From: Acidobacteriota bacterium
Lineage (GTDB): Bacteria > Acidobacteriota > Terriglobia > Acidiferrales > UBA7541
DNA length: 31,731 bases
NCBI GenBank assembly: GCA_003131985.1
Contig: PKWH01000114.1
Location: 15,028-46,758 of the forward strand
Direction: 5' to 3'
Shown here: positions 16,112 through 23,552 of the stretch, in pieces
Numbering within the stretch: the first letter of the stretch is position 1
Layout: every line of letters begins with the position of its first letter
Translations under genes and position numbers: made by a program
The notes under the pieces: generated by a model
Told to the model about the DNA's origin: nothing
Databases searched by the model: none
Seen by the model: only the letters and a program-made list of their open reading frames with translations

Positions 16112-17065
16112 TTGCGCGCAGTGATTACTGGTGGAGCGGGATTTCTGGGTTCGCATCTTTGCGAGCTGCTGCTCGAAAAAGGCTGGGATGTTTTGTGTCT
16201 GGATAATCTGGTAACCGGAAACGAATCCAACATTTCCCACCTGAAATCGCATCCCCGATTTCGATTTGCCCATCAAGATGTCTCGCGTTACATTGAAGTG
16301 CAAGGCCCCGTGGAAGCGGTGCTTCATTTTGCTTCTCCTGCAAGCCCTCCGGATTATCTGAAGTTTCCGATACAGACGCTGAAAGTTGGCGCGCTTGGGA
16401 CGCACAATACACTCGGTCTGGCGCTAGCTAAGGGTGCGAAGTTTTTTCTGGCGTCCACTTCGGAATGTTATGGAGATCCTCAGGTGAGTCCGCAACCGGA
16501 ATCATATTGGGGCCACGTGAATCCGGTTGGTCCGCGCGGCGTATACGACGAGGCCAAACGCTACGCGGAAGCTATGACCATGGCCTACCACCGTTATCAC
16601 GGATTGGATACTCGCATCGTGCGAATTTTCAACACCTACGGGCCGCGCATGCGGCTAAACGATGGGCGCGCTCTGCCGAACTTTTTGTATCAGGCACTCA
16701 GCGGAAAGCCCATCACGGTGTATGGCGACGGTAAACAGACGCGGAGCTTTTGTTACGTTTCGGATCTGCTCGCTGGAATCTATAAGCTGCTTGAGTCCAA
16801 CGAACACGAGCCGACTAACATTGGCAATCCACAGGAAATTACGATTCTGGAATTTGCTGAACGCGTTCGCGCCCTGGTTGGCGCTGACGTTCCGATCAAT
16901 TTCCATCCACTGCCCCAGGATGATCCCAAGCAAAGATGTCCGGACATCAGCAAGGCGCGCCGCGTTTTGGGCTGGGAGCCGAAGATAACGCTTGAACAAG
17001 GCTTGCGGTTAACTTATGAATATTTCCGCGTACGGCTTGCACAGGCCGGCCATTCGACCGCATAA
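16112..17065 (+). CDS. UDP-glucuronate decarboxylase-like NAD-dependent epimerase
   Basis: This 317-residue extended short-chain dehydrogenase most resembles UDP-xylose synthase, which oxidises and decarboxylates UDP-glucuronate to UDP-xylose in the cytoplasm. The NAD motif GGAGFLGS is at 7-14. The UXS-typical blocks are FASPASPPDY, LASTSECYGDP, YWGHVNPVGPRGVYDEAKRYAE (catalytic Y145, K149) and FNTYGPRM. The start is TTG 16112, with AAGGAG 9 bases upstream; it sits directly before the Rossmann strand, as expected. It would supply a pentose donor to the glycan cluster further right, though it is on the other strand and 3 kb away. Substrate is inferred from motif likeness; a related dTDP/UDP-sugar activity is possible. 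Confidence 0.88.
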   Translation: MRAVITGGAGFLGSHLCELLLEKGWDVLCLDNLVTGNESNISHLKSHPRFRFAHQDVSRYIEVQGPVEAVLHFASPASPPDYLKFPIQTLKVGALGTHNTLGLALAKGAKFFLASTSECYGDPQVSPQPESYWGHVNPVGPRGVYDEAKRYAEAMTMAYHRYHGLDTRIVRIFNTYGPRMRLNDGRALPNFLYQALSGKPITVYGDGKQTRSFCYVSDLLAGIYKLLESNEHEPTNIGNPQEITILEFAERVRALVGADVPINFHPLPQDDPKQRCPDISKARRVLGWEPKITLEQGLRLTYEYFRVRLAQAGHSTA

Positions 17066-17183
17066 GGTCACGACTGCGTGATGGTCAAAATCCTCGATAG
17101 GGGATCATCGTGAGCCGTAGTAAAATCCCGCCACATAGGGACCGCTGTATTAGTAGCGTCTTAAGGCACGCCAAAGTTTAGCA

Positions 17184-18056
17184 ATGGAAATTCTCTGGCC
17201 AACCCTCGGTATTTGCGTTCTCGTATGTTTCGTATTCTACGTACTCGTGCAGCACTGGCAGCGAGTCCTGCGGCGCCAAAACTGGACGATCCGCCAGCTG
17301 AATGAACGCGTTCGCACCCTTGAGGAAGTAGACGATCCGGAGTTTCGCCGCCGGCTTGGCGAATCAGCTCCCTCGCCACTCGAGCAAGTATTCACTTTTT
17401 TCTTCCGTTTGAGCGACCAGTTCTGGCGCGAGACGCTGCAGACAACTGAAGAAAACTTGTCCTTCATCCGAGCCTTCGGAAGTTTTATAGGTTCGGTGAA
17501 GATCCAGCGCTGGCGTGGCCACAGCGTAGCCACCATAACGGAAGTTCTGCCCGATCGCCGCTCCGCAGCTTGGCAGACGCGCTCGCTGGACTGTTTTTTT
17601 GACCAAGAATCCGGCTCCGACAAGATGACTCTCTGGGAACTTCCGCTCGCGCGAATCGGGAATTCGAGCGAACGTCCACCCTCACTTGAACTGGTGCTGA
17701 AGGAAAAATCCGTGGAGCTGTGCGCTCATCTTCTCCCATCGCACGGCAGCAATGGCCACTCCCACGTTTCAGGAGATAATGAAGTAGTGTTTTTTCGAGT
17801 ACCGTTCGATTCCGCCGAGCTCGCCGAATTTCGCAGCCACGATCCCTCGGAAAACGGTGCAAACGGTGCCGGCCCTGAAGCTCAGTTCAATCATTCTTTC
17901 TGGCGGACGTTCTATTCTCATCGAGATGAAGAAGCTGGATTCGAATGGCAGCTTCGGGTTCTTGATTTAAATAAGAAAGGGCAATGGGACCGGTGGAAAA
18001 TCCTGGAACCGGAAGTTGATCCCGTTGCTGGGAACGAAACGCAGAAACGCAATTGA
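17184..18056 (+). CDS. Membrane-anchored hypothetical protein
   Basis: I do not recognise this 290-residue protein. Residues about 4-24 (LWPTLGICVLVCFVFYVLV) form one membrane segment, followed by a charged, likely coiled stretch (about 28-60, RRQNWTIRQLNERVRTLEEVDDPEFRRRL). The rest is probably a soluble globular domain with several Trp and Phe residues (FFFRLSDQFWRETLQ, FWRTFYSHRDEEAGFEWQLRVLDLN). A short Gly/Asn/Ser-rich linker lies near residues 190-235. The coding pattern and clean ends support a real gene, but there is no strong ribosome site. Its stop lies 12 bases from that of the convergent DUF218 gene. No function can be offered. Confidence 0.75.
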   Translation: MEILWPTLGICVLVCFVFYVLVQHWQRVLRRQNWTIRQLNERVRTLEEVDDPEFRRRLGESAPSPLEQVFTFFFRLSDQFWRETLQTTEENLSFIRAFGSFIGSVKIQRWRGHSVATITEVLPDRRSAAWQTRSLDCFFDQESGSDKMTLWELPLARIGNSSERPPSLELVLKEKSVELCAHLLPSHGSNGHSHVSGDNEVVFFRVPFDSAELAEFRSHDPSENGANGAGPEAQFNHSFWRTFYSHRDEEAGFEWQLRVLDLNKKGQWDRWKILEPEVDPVAGNETQKRN

Positions 18057-18068
18057 TCCATATTATTT

Positions 18069-18731
18069 TTAGTGAGCGTGAGGTCGAATCGGAAGTCCCG
18101 CCCACACATTCATCAGCCCTAAAACCTCTCGCACCACAGAAAGTGCATCGCGCGTGTCGCGCCACCAATGATCCGCATCAAATGGATCCTCACGCGCTGC
18201 TCGCACAATAGCCTTTAGATGCTCTCCCGCGAGTTTTTTCCACAAGGCTCTCACCCGGCGCGTATGTTCCGGAGACGTCACGATAATGACGCTGGTCTTG
18301 CCCTCTTTACGCAGCTCGCGAGCTGTTTCTTCCACTTCCTGCTCGGTGTCGATCACGGTATTGGGAAGGATGCGAACGCTTTTTTCTGGGACCTGAAGGT
18401 GAATCAAAATTTGGCGGTCGTAATCTTCTTCACTCACGTATTGGACGCCGAGTTCTCTCATCTGATCGGAAGGCCCTTCAGGACGCGTTAGCCACACTTC
18501 ACTTGCATAGCCGGACTCAAAATAATGCGCCGCGGCCTCGGCGCGATACGGCAAACCCCCGCTTAGGACCACAAGAGCATCAGCGTGCATCAGCGGGTCT
18601 TCACGCACTAGCCAGTTTCCTAGCCCGCGAAACGCAAGGGTCGCGGCTACAAATAGCGCCAACAAAATCAAAGCTGAGACGACGTGTAGATTCCGCTTTT
18701 GTGCAGTCAGAGACTTTTCGATGTTGGCCAT
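18069..18731 (-). CDS. DUF218 / YdcF-ElyC-SanA-like protein
   Basis: This 220-residue protein has one N-terminal membrane span (about 18-35) and a DUF218 domain. Family features are DALVVLSGGLPYRAEAAAHYFESGYA (the GG...R.EAA signature), then VYVSEEDYDRQ-like and PNTVIDTEQEVEETARELRKEGKTSVIIVTS, ending in EHTRRVRALWKKL. Relatives such as ElyC and SanA affect cell-envelope integrity and peptidoglycan or enterobacterial-antigen metabolism, but no reaction is established for this branch. It follows the flavoprotein gene by 48 bases and may share its transcript. It converges on the anchored hypothetical gene. Family call is good. Confidence 0.85.
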   Translation of the reverse strand: MANIEKSLTAQKRNLHVVSALILLALFVAATLAFRGLGNWLVREDPLMHADALVVLSGGLPYRAEAAAHYFESGYASEVWLTRPEGPSDQMRELGVQYVSEEDYDRQILIHLQVPEKSVRILPNTVIDTEQEVEETARELRKEGKTSVIIVTSPEHTRRVRALWKKLAGEHLKAIVRAAREDPFDADHWWRDTRDALSVVREVLGLMNVWAGLPIRPHAH

Positions 18732-18779
18732 TTGATTGCTATACCTGGCGCCGGTAAAGAGGCTGAGATCCGTTGTTCT

Positions 18780-19985
18780 CTAGAGGCTTGTCCGCCGCAG
18801 CGAGCGGCTGCGCGATAGCAGCCCGCGCAGGCCGAGCAGGACCAAGCGGGGCTGGCTCAAGCAGACGCGCCAAAGAATTTTCCACGCTTCGTCGCGCGAA
18901 TAGTCGGCAAGCGACCTTTTAGCCGGAGCGTTCAACAAATCCACTAGCCGGCTGTAGTCGGCCTGCTGAAAATCGTGGAGCGAGCGACGTAACAGAAGAT
19001 GAAGGTCAAGTTCCCGGCGCAGGGTTCGCAGCTCTCGGGACCCACGATTCAAAATCGCCTGAGCAACTCCGAGCGCGCCGCGAAATCCGGTAACGATGCC
19101 GCCCACCGTTGTAACTTTCACCTGCCCGGCTGCGTCGCCCACCAAATAAACGGATCCTTTGCCCACCGGCCGGTGAACCGGAACCCAACGTTTATAAACG
19201 GGAATGCGCGCCGCTTGAAATCCGATCGGGTCGAGCTTCCGCTTTTCCAGGAATTTCTCGAGGTGATGGCGCGTTTCCGGGCCGGTCTCACCGATTAATC
19301 CCAATGCGCCGCGAGTCGGCGATTCCGGAATGAGCCAATAAAAATAAGGAGTATCCTGCGGCACGAACCACACGCGCGCCGTATCCGGCCGCATGTCTTT
19401 CGGCAACGGCACAATCGCCTGCACCAAGGGGACCGTCTCAAGCGGCGCCCACCCCGCCGCGTGCGCCACACGGCTCGAAGCCCCATCTCCGCCCACGATC
19501 GTGTCCGCGCGAACTTCCTCGCGGGTTCCATCATCGCATCTGTCAATTTCCAGTACCAATCCACGACCGTTGGGATGCAGCGCGTGAAATCGGCGGCCCA
19601 GCTCGATACTCGCGCCGGCACGTTGTGCTTCTTCCGCAAGAGCTTGAATTAAGGTGCGGCGCTCGATGATCAGGTCGGGGTGCTTCAGGGTGACGGTCGC
19701 AGCGCGGCCATCCGTAAAGAGCTCAAAGTGCCGTATTTCGTTAACAACGCTTTTCTGTGCCGCGCGTCCGAGAAGGGCCCGCATTCGATCCGTGACGATC
19801 AATGTACGCTCGTCAGGTTGGAGCGTTTCGATGCGTTCGAACACACGAACGAGAATGCCCTGGCGCGCCAACAGGGAAGCGGTAAATAGGCCGGCTGCCG
19901 AACCTCCCACCACAGCAACGCTTTCCTTATCGCTGAGAGGCCTGGGAGACGAATTGTTTTCCGCGTCGCGTAGTTCGGGCGCCAT
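18780..19985 (-). CDS. Geranylgeranyl-reductase-like FAD-dependent oxidoreductase
   Basis: This 401-residue flavoprotein has the p-hydroxybenzoate-hydroxylase fold. The N-terminal dinucleotide motif is VAVVGGSAAGLF (residues 23-34), and the FAD ribityl-binding motif is VYLVGDAAGQVKVTTVGGIVTGFRGA (about residues 275-300). The latter is the form seen in geranylgeranyl-reductase family members that reduce isoprenoid or polyprenyl double bonds. VGGDGASSRVA near residue 165 is the typical DG motif. The C-terminal 80 residues are basic and helical. Its place near a WecA-like gene that uses a polyprenyl phosphate makes lipid-carrier reduction an attractive but unproved role; a monooxygenase or dehydrogenase function is also possible. 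No strong ribosome site precedes ATG 19985. Confidence 0.82.
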   Translation of the reverse strand: MAPELRDAENNSSPRPLSDKESVAVVGGSAAGLFTASLLARQGILVRVFERIETLQPDERTLIVTDRMRALLGRAAQKSVVNEIRHFELFTDGRAATVTLKHPDLIIERRTLIQALAEEAQRAGASIELGRRFHALHPNGRGLVLEIDRCDDGTREEVRADTIVGGDGASSRVAHAAGWAPLETVPLVQAIVPLPKDMRPDTARVWFVPQDTPYFYWLIPESPTRGALGLIGETGPETRHHLEKFLEKRKLDPIGFQAARIPVYKRWVPVHRPVGKGSVYLVGDAAGQVKVTTVGGIVTGFRGALGVAQAILNRGSRELRTLRRELDLHLLLRRSLHDFQQADYSRLVDLLNAPAKRSLADYSRDEAWKILWRVCLSQPRLVLLGLRGLLSRSRSLRRTSL

Positions 19986-20172
19986 ATAGTCGGTTACAAC
20001 CTGCCTTTGCGTAATTTATTTGAGCGAGTCCGCGGAAACTACTTACCGGGACAGTCCTCTACCCACCACTGAAGAGAGCAGAAATCCGGGCAATCGTGAT
20101 ACTCGTCACCACCGAGGATGAAGTATATATCTTACCGGGGTGCAAGCAAGAAAGACAGACAGGTTGTTTCAA

Positions 20173-21234
20173 TTAGGCAGAAAAAGTCTTGGGGATTTTG
20201 GCTTGACGTTCATACGGCGCCCCTTCCATGAAAAAAATGGCAATCAGGCTGCCAAAGATCAGCAGCCCTGCCAGGCTATATGCCGCCGCCGGCGAAGATC
20301 CTGGAATAAAAAGTGCGGCCACGCCAAAAAGGACCGCGAAACAATACATCACAAGGACCGCACCGCGATGACCCAATCCCAGATTCGACAATCGATGCGC
20401 TGTATGGTCCTTGCCCGGCGAAGTGAAAGGCAGCAGGCCGCGGCGCGCGCGGGATATGGAGACAAGCGTCGTATCGAAGATAGGCACGCCCAAGATCAGC
20501 ACTGGTACCAGCCAGGTAATCGGGAAAGGAGCGCCATCCGGCCGGATCTTAAGGCCAAGTGTCGCCATCAAGAACCCAAGGAACATCGCTCCGCCGTCAC
20601 CCATGAATATTTTTGCCGGACTGAAATTCCAGCGCAGAAATCCTAGTGAGGCGCCCAAAGCTGCAGCACCCAGACTGCGAACGAGCGTCTGCCCATTCAT
20701 ACTGGCGGAAATTGTGAAAAAGGCCGCCGCCACGGCGGCGATGCCCGCGCAGAGACCATCCATATGGTCGAGAATGCTGAACGACGCAGTGATTCCCACA
20801 ACCCACAATACAGTAAAGCAATCATCGAGAACGACGCCCGTCGTCCCCGGCACAAACTGAGAGAAAAGCTGCGCATGAATTCCGGTGGCAATCAGCATCA
20901 GCGCAGCCACAGGCATGCCGATGAACAGCTTCACTTGGTGATGCAGAAGCTTGCCATCGTCGAGAAAACCGATGATGGCGAGCAGCGTGGCTCCGGAGAG
21001 AATCCCAGCGACTTGCTTTTCAGGGGCGCCGCGGACCGTCACCAGAACTGCCAAAGCAAAAGCCAGATAAATGGCGATACCACCCAGAAGCGGAATTGGT
21101 CTGAGGTGTACCTTACGCGGGCCCGGGTGGTCCACCATTCCAAACCGAATCGCCAGGTGACGTACCGGAATCGTAAGGCCAAGAGAAGCCAGCAGGGCCA
21201 CTGCAAATGCAATTAAGTCGGCGCGGATGGACAT
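20173..21234 (-). CDS. WecA/TagO/MraY-family polyprenyl-phosphate sugar-1-phosphate transferase
   Basis: This polytopic membrane enzyme moves a sugar-1-phosphate (commonly GlcNAc-1-P) from a UDP-sugar onto undecaprenyl phosphate, starting lipid-linked glycan assembly. It has about ten hydrophobic spans. Family motifs are HPGPRKVHLRPIPLLGG near the N-terminus, GFLDDGK (catalytic DD), ILDHMDGLCAG (second Asp pair), MGDGGAMFLGF and the loop SPGKDHTAHRLSNLG with the family His. ATG 21234 has GGAG 11 bases upstream and is preferred; a TTG at 21255 would add seven residues and overlap the epimerase stop. It is the last gene of the glycan cluster and defines its product as lipid-linked. The sugar is inferred from the family; GalNAc or others are possible. 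Confidence 0.9.
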   Translation of the reverse strand: MSIRADLIAFAVALLASLGLTIPVRHLAIRFGMVDHPGPRKVHLRPIPLLGGIAIYLAFALAVLVTVRGAPEKQVAGILSGATLLAIIGFLDDGKLLHHQVKLFIGMPVAALMLIATGIHAQLFSQFVPGTTGVVLDDCFTVLWVVGITASFSILDHMDGLCAGIAAVAAAFFTISASMNGQTLVRSLGAAALGASLGFLRWNFSPAKIFMGDGGAMFLGFLMATLGLKIRPDGAPFPITWLVPVLILGVPIFDTTLVSISRARRGLLPFTSPGKDHTAHRLSNLGLGHRGAVLVMYCFAVLFGVAALFIPGSSPAAAYSLAGLLIFGSLIAIFFMEGAPYERQAKIPKTFSA

Positions 21235-21251
21235 CGTTGCTGTCACTCCAG

Positions 21252-22265
21252 TCAACGTGCCGTAAGCATCTGCTCAAGGACGCCGCGCACCTGCTCCTTG
21301 TGCTTGGTTGCGAAATACCAGTCCATGGTCTTGCGCAGGCCCACGCGGAAAGGAGTTTTCGGCTCCCAGCCCATCAGTCTTTTTGCCAGCGCGTTATCTG
21401 CGACGCGATTTACCGGGCCAGTGGGCATATCCGGGCGGAAGCGGATGTCCGCCTTCTGTCCAGAAAACTCGAGGACCATTTTCGCGGCGTCGATCACTCG
21501 GATGCGTTCCATCGTTCCAAGATTGACCGCGGTACCATCATCGATTTTTTCAGCAGCGAGAATTGTTCCGCTGACGATGTCATCCACATAGGTCCAATTG
21601 CGGATCTGCGTGCCATCACCCCAGACATCAAACGGATTCTGTCCGATAAAAGCACGCGCGATCATTGCTATTACCGCGTGATTTTCCACTCCACGCGGCC
21701 CGTACACCGTGAAGTACCGGCACGACGCTGCTTTCAGACCGTGCTCCCGGTGATAGGCTTGCAGCGTAAGCTCCGCCATCAGCTTGGCCCATCCGTACAT
21801 ATTGTCGGCATCGTGCGGAGGTTTGACGTCTCCTTCGCGAAGATAGAGCACCTGCTTCGTATCGGTCTGCATGCTATTCGGATAAACGCAGCCCGAGGAG
21901 GCGTAAACCACTTTTTCGACCCCGGCTTTCACCGCTTCCCAAAAGACCAGGCCGTCGAGAAAGAGATTCGATGCTGGGCCCGCTTGGTGTAAATCGACGT
22001 AGCCGCGCCCGCCATGGTCCGCAGCGAGGTGAAAAACAATTTCTATTCCCTTCATCGCCGCACGGGTTACTCCCGGCTCGCGCAAATCAGCCTCGACAAA
22101 AGTCACACGGCCATCCGCTAAGAGCTGTTCGATGTTCGAGCGTCTGCCGCTCGTCAGATCATCTACCACGCGCACCTGTGCGCCGCGCTCTACCAGAGCG
22201 TCCACTAAATGCGACCCAATAAAGGATGCGCCGCCGGTTACGAGTACTTTCTTACCTTTCCAGAT
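21252..22265 (-). CDS. Extended-SDR nucleotide-sugar epimerase/dehydratase, apparent ATC start
   Basis: This NAD-dependent sugar-nucleotide epimerase or dehydratase is 337 residues long when read from ATC 22265. The Rossmann motif VTGGASFIGSH lies within the first 20 codons, upstream of the first GTG (22205), so a GTG start would remove the cofactor site. No ATG, GTG or TTG exists between the upstream in-frame TAG and this motif. The ATC codon is preceded by GGAGG with 5-base spacing and is followed by Trp-Lys-Gly-Lys. Later motifs are ASSGCVYPN, YGWAK (Y157, K161), RYFTVYGPRG and RNWTYVDDI, typical of UDP-glucose 4-epimerase and GDP-mannose-epimerase relatives. It overlaps the preceding glycosyltransferase by 14 bases. 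Substrate unknown. Confidence 0.88.
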   Translation of the reverse strand: MWKGKKVLVTGGASFIGSHLVDALVERGAQVRVVDDLTSGRRSNIEQLLADGRVTFVEADLREPGVTRAAMKGIEIVFHLAADHGGRGYVDLHQAGPASNLFLDGLVFWEAVKAGVEKVVYASSGCVYPNSMQTDTKQVLYLREGDVKPPHDADNMYGWAKLMAELTLQAYHREHGLKAASCRYFTVYGPRGVENHAVIAMIARAFIGQNPFDVWGDGTQIRNWTYVDDIVSGTILAAEKIDDGTAVNLGTMERIRVIDAAKMVLEFSGQKADIRFRPDMPTGPVNRVADNALAKRLMGWEPKTPFRVGLRKTMDWYFATKHKEQVRGVLEQMLTAR

Positions 22266-23481
22266 GGCCGCCTCCGTGATTATTCCGATGATTTGAGGCT
22301 TCTTCTACCACTTCGACAAACCTTTCAAGCTCTTCGACTCTAGCATATTTCGCCGCTGTTTCCTTTGCGCGGATGCCCATATGAGCCAGTCGATTTGGGT
22401 CGTCGCGCAACTCGAGAATGGCGGCGGCTATTCCAGCAGGATCGTCCGGATCCGCCGATATTCCGCAGCCGGATTCACTCACGATGCGGGCAGCATCACT
22501 CCCCCCAGCGGCCACGGCAAGCACCGGACGGCCCGCCGCAAGAATCGAATAAAGTTTACTAGGCACCACGACGCCCTCTAGCCCACGCCTCACCGTCACA
22601 ATGTGTACATCGCCGGCCATCATTACGTGCGGTAACTGTACGAACGGGAAGAACGGCAAGAAGCGTACATTCGGCGAAGACTTCGCAGAAGTCTCCAGCG
22701 CCGCGCGGTTTGCCCCGTCCCCTATAAACACAAGTCCAATATTTTCGTTGCGCAAAATGTCAGCGGCCTTCAGAAGCGAGTCCCAGGCCCCGTAGAAACC
22801 CAAATTGCCGGCATGCAGGGCGACAAAGGAGAAGCCGCAGCGAATTTTCTGCACCAGCGGATCATTGCGCTCCGGCAAGGAAGTAGGAAACGAAGTGCCA
22901 TCCCGGATTACGACTACTCGGTCCGGCGAAACGCCCTTCGAGACAATGCGGTCGCGCATGTCGTCGCCGAGAACGATTACGCGGGCAGCTTCATGAAGTG
23001 CACGGAGGTGCATTTCCTCCCAACGGTCAACCCATCGATTGGGCCGCACGATGTCACCACCCAGAGCCATGTCCGGATACAAATCGCGGATATTGTAAAC
23101 AAACGGGCGACCCGCCATGCGCGCAATGAATGCACCGGCGATGCCTGCAACGGGTGGATCCGTCATCGCAAGAACGATGTCCGGGTGAATGGCCAGCGCA
23201 CGCGGGACCGCGAGTGCGAGATAGCTCAAATAATTAGAGACGCGGCGCCGCATCTGATGGCGTGGATAAGCGGTGGAAGCGACGCGTTCGACCGTAACGT
23301 TGTTGCGAATATCGCGCCGGAGAAATGCAAAAGAGTAAAACTCGTCAGGATCGTACGAAGGGCGTCCGGCGACCACCGTTACTCGATGGTGTTCCGCCAA
23401 TTTTTCGGCCACTTGCACCGCCATCTTGGCCGTGGCGGAAGTGTCCGGCGGATAATATTGATTGAGCAGAAGAATGTGCAT
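22252..23481 (-). CDS. GT4 glycosyltransferase (WbuB-like)
   Basis: This 409-residue GT-B enzyme resembles the WbuB branch of glycosyltransferase family 4, which adds sugars from nucleotide donors to a growing lipid-linked glycan on the cytoplasmic membrane face. It begins MHILLLNQYYPPDTSATAK, a typical opening, so ATG 23481 was chosen over an upstream in-frame start that would add twelve residues. Other marks are TDPPVAGIAGAFIARMAGRPFVYNIRDLYPDMA in the N-domain, and LHAGNLGFYGAWDSLL plus VVVPSKLYSILAAGRPVLAV in the C-domain. The latter replaces the usual E-x7-E with the WbuB-type PSKLY loop. The ribosome site is weak. Donor and acceptor cannot be predicted. Confidence 0.9.
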   Translation of the reverse strand: MHILLLNQYYPPDTSATAKMAVQVAEKLAEHHRVTVVAGRPSYDPDEFYSFAFLRRDIRNNVTVERVASTAYPRHQMRRRVSNYLSYLALAVPRALAIHPDIVLAMTDPPVAGIAGAFIARMAGRPFVYNIRDLYPDMALGGDIVRPNRWVDRWEEMHLRALHEAARVIVLGDDMRDRIVSKGVSPDRVVVIRDGTSFPTSLPERNDPLVQKIRCGFSFVALHAGNLGFYGAWDSLLKAADILRNENIGLVFIGDGANRAALETSAKSSPNVRFLPFFPFVQLPHVMMAGDVHIVTVRRGLEGVVVPSKLYSILAAGRPVLAVAAGGSDAARIVSESGCGISADPDDPAGIAAAILELRDDPNRLAHMGIRAKETAAKYARVEELERFVEVVEEASNHRNNHGGGHLER

Positions 23482-23552
23482 AGTAACTGATTTGCATCTC
23501 GACGCCGGGCTGGACAACTGTGGCGGCGAGCTCCGCCTTGACTGACGCCTCC

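Noticed and set aside
20041..20145. Repeated CTTACCGGG words in the gap after the WecA-like gene
   Set aside because: Only two copies of nine bases, about 90 bases apart; not enough to call a repeat family or operator.
20725..20745. Possible loss of catalytic motif in the WecA-like protein, which has ILDHMDGL instead of the common NLIDGIDGL
   Set aside because: The aspartates are kept, and a related LDNMDGL form is common in the branch with the DHTxHRL loop, so it is probably an ordinary variant.
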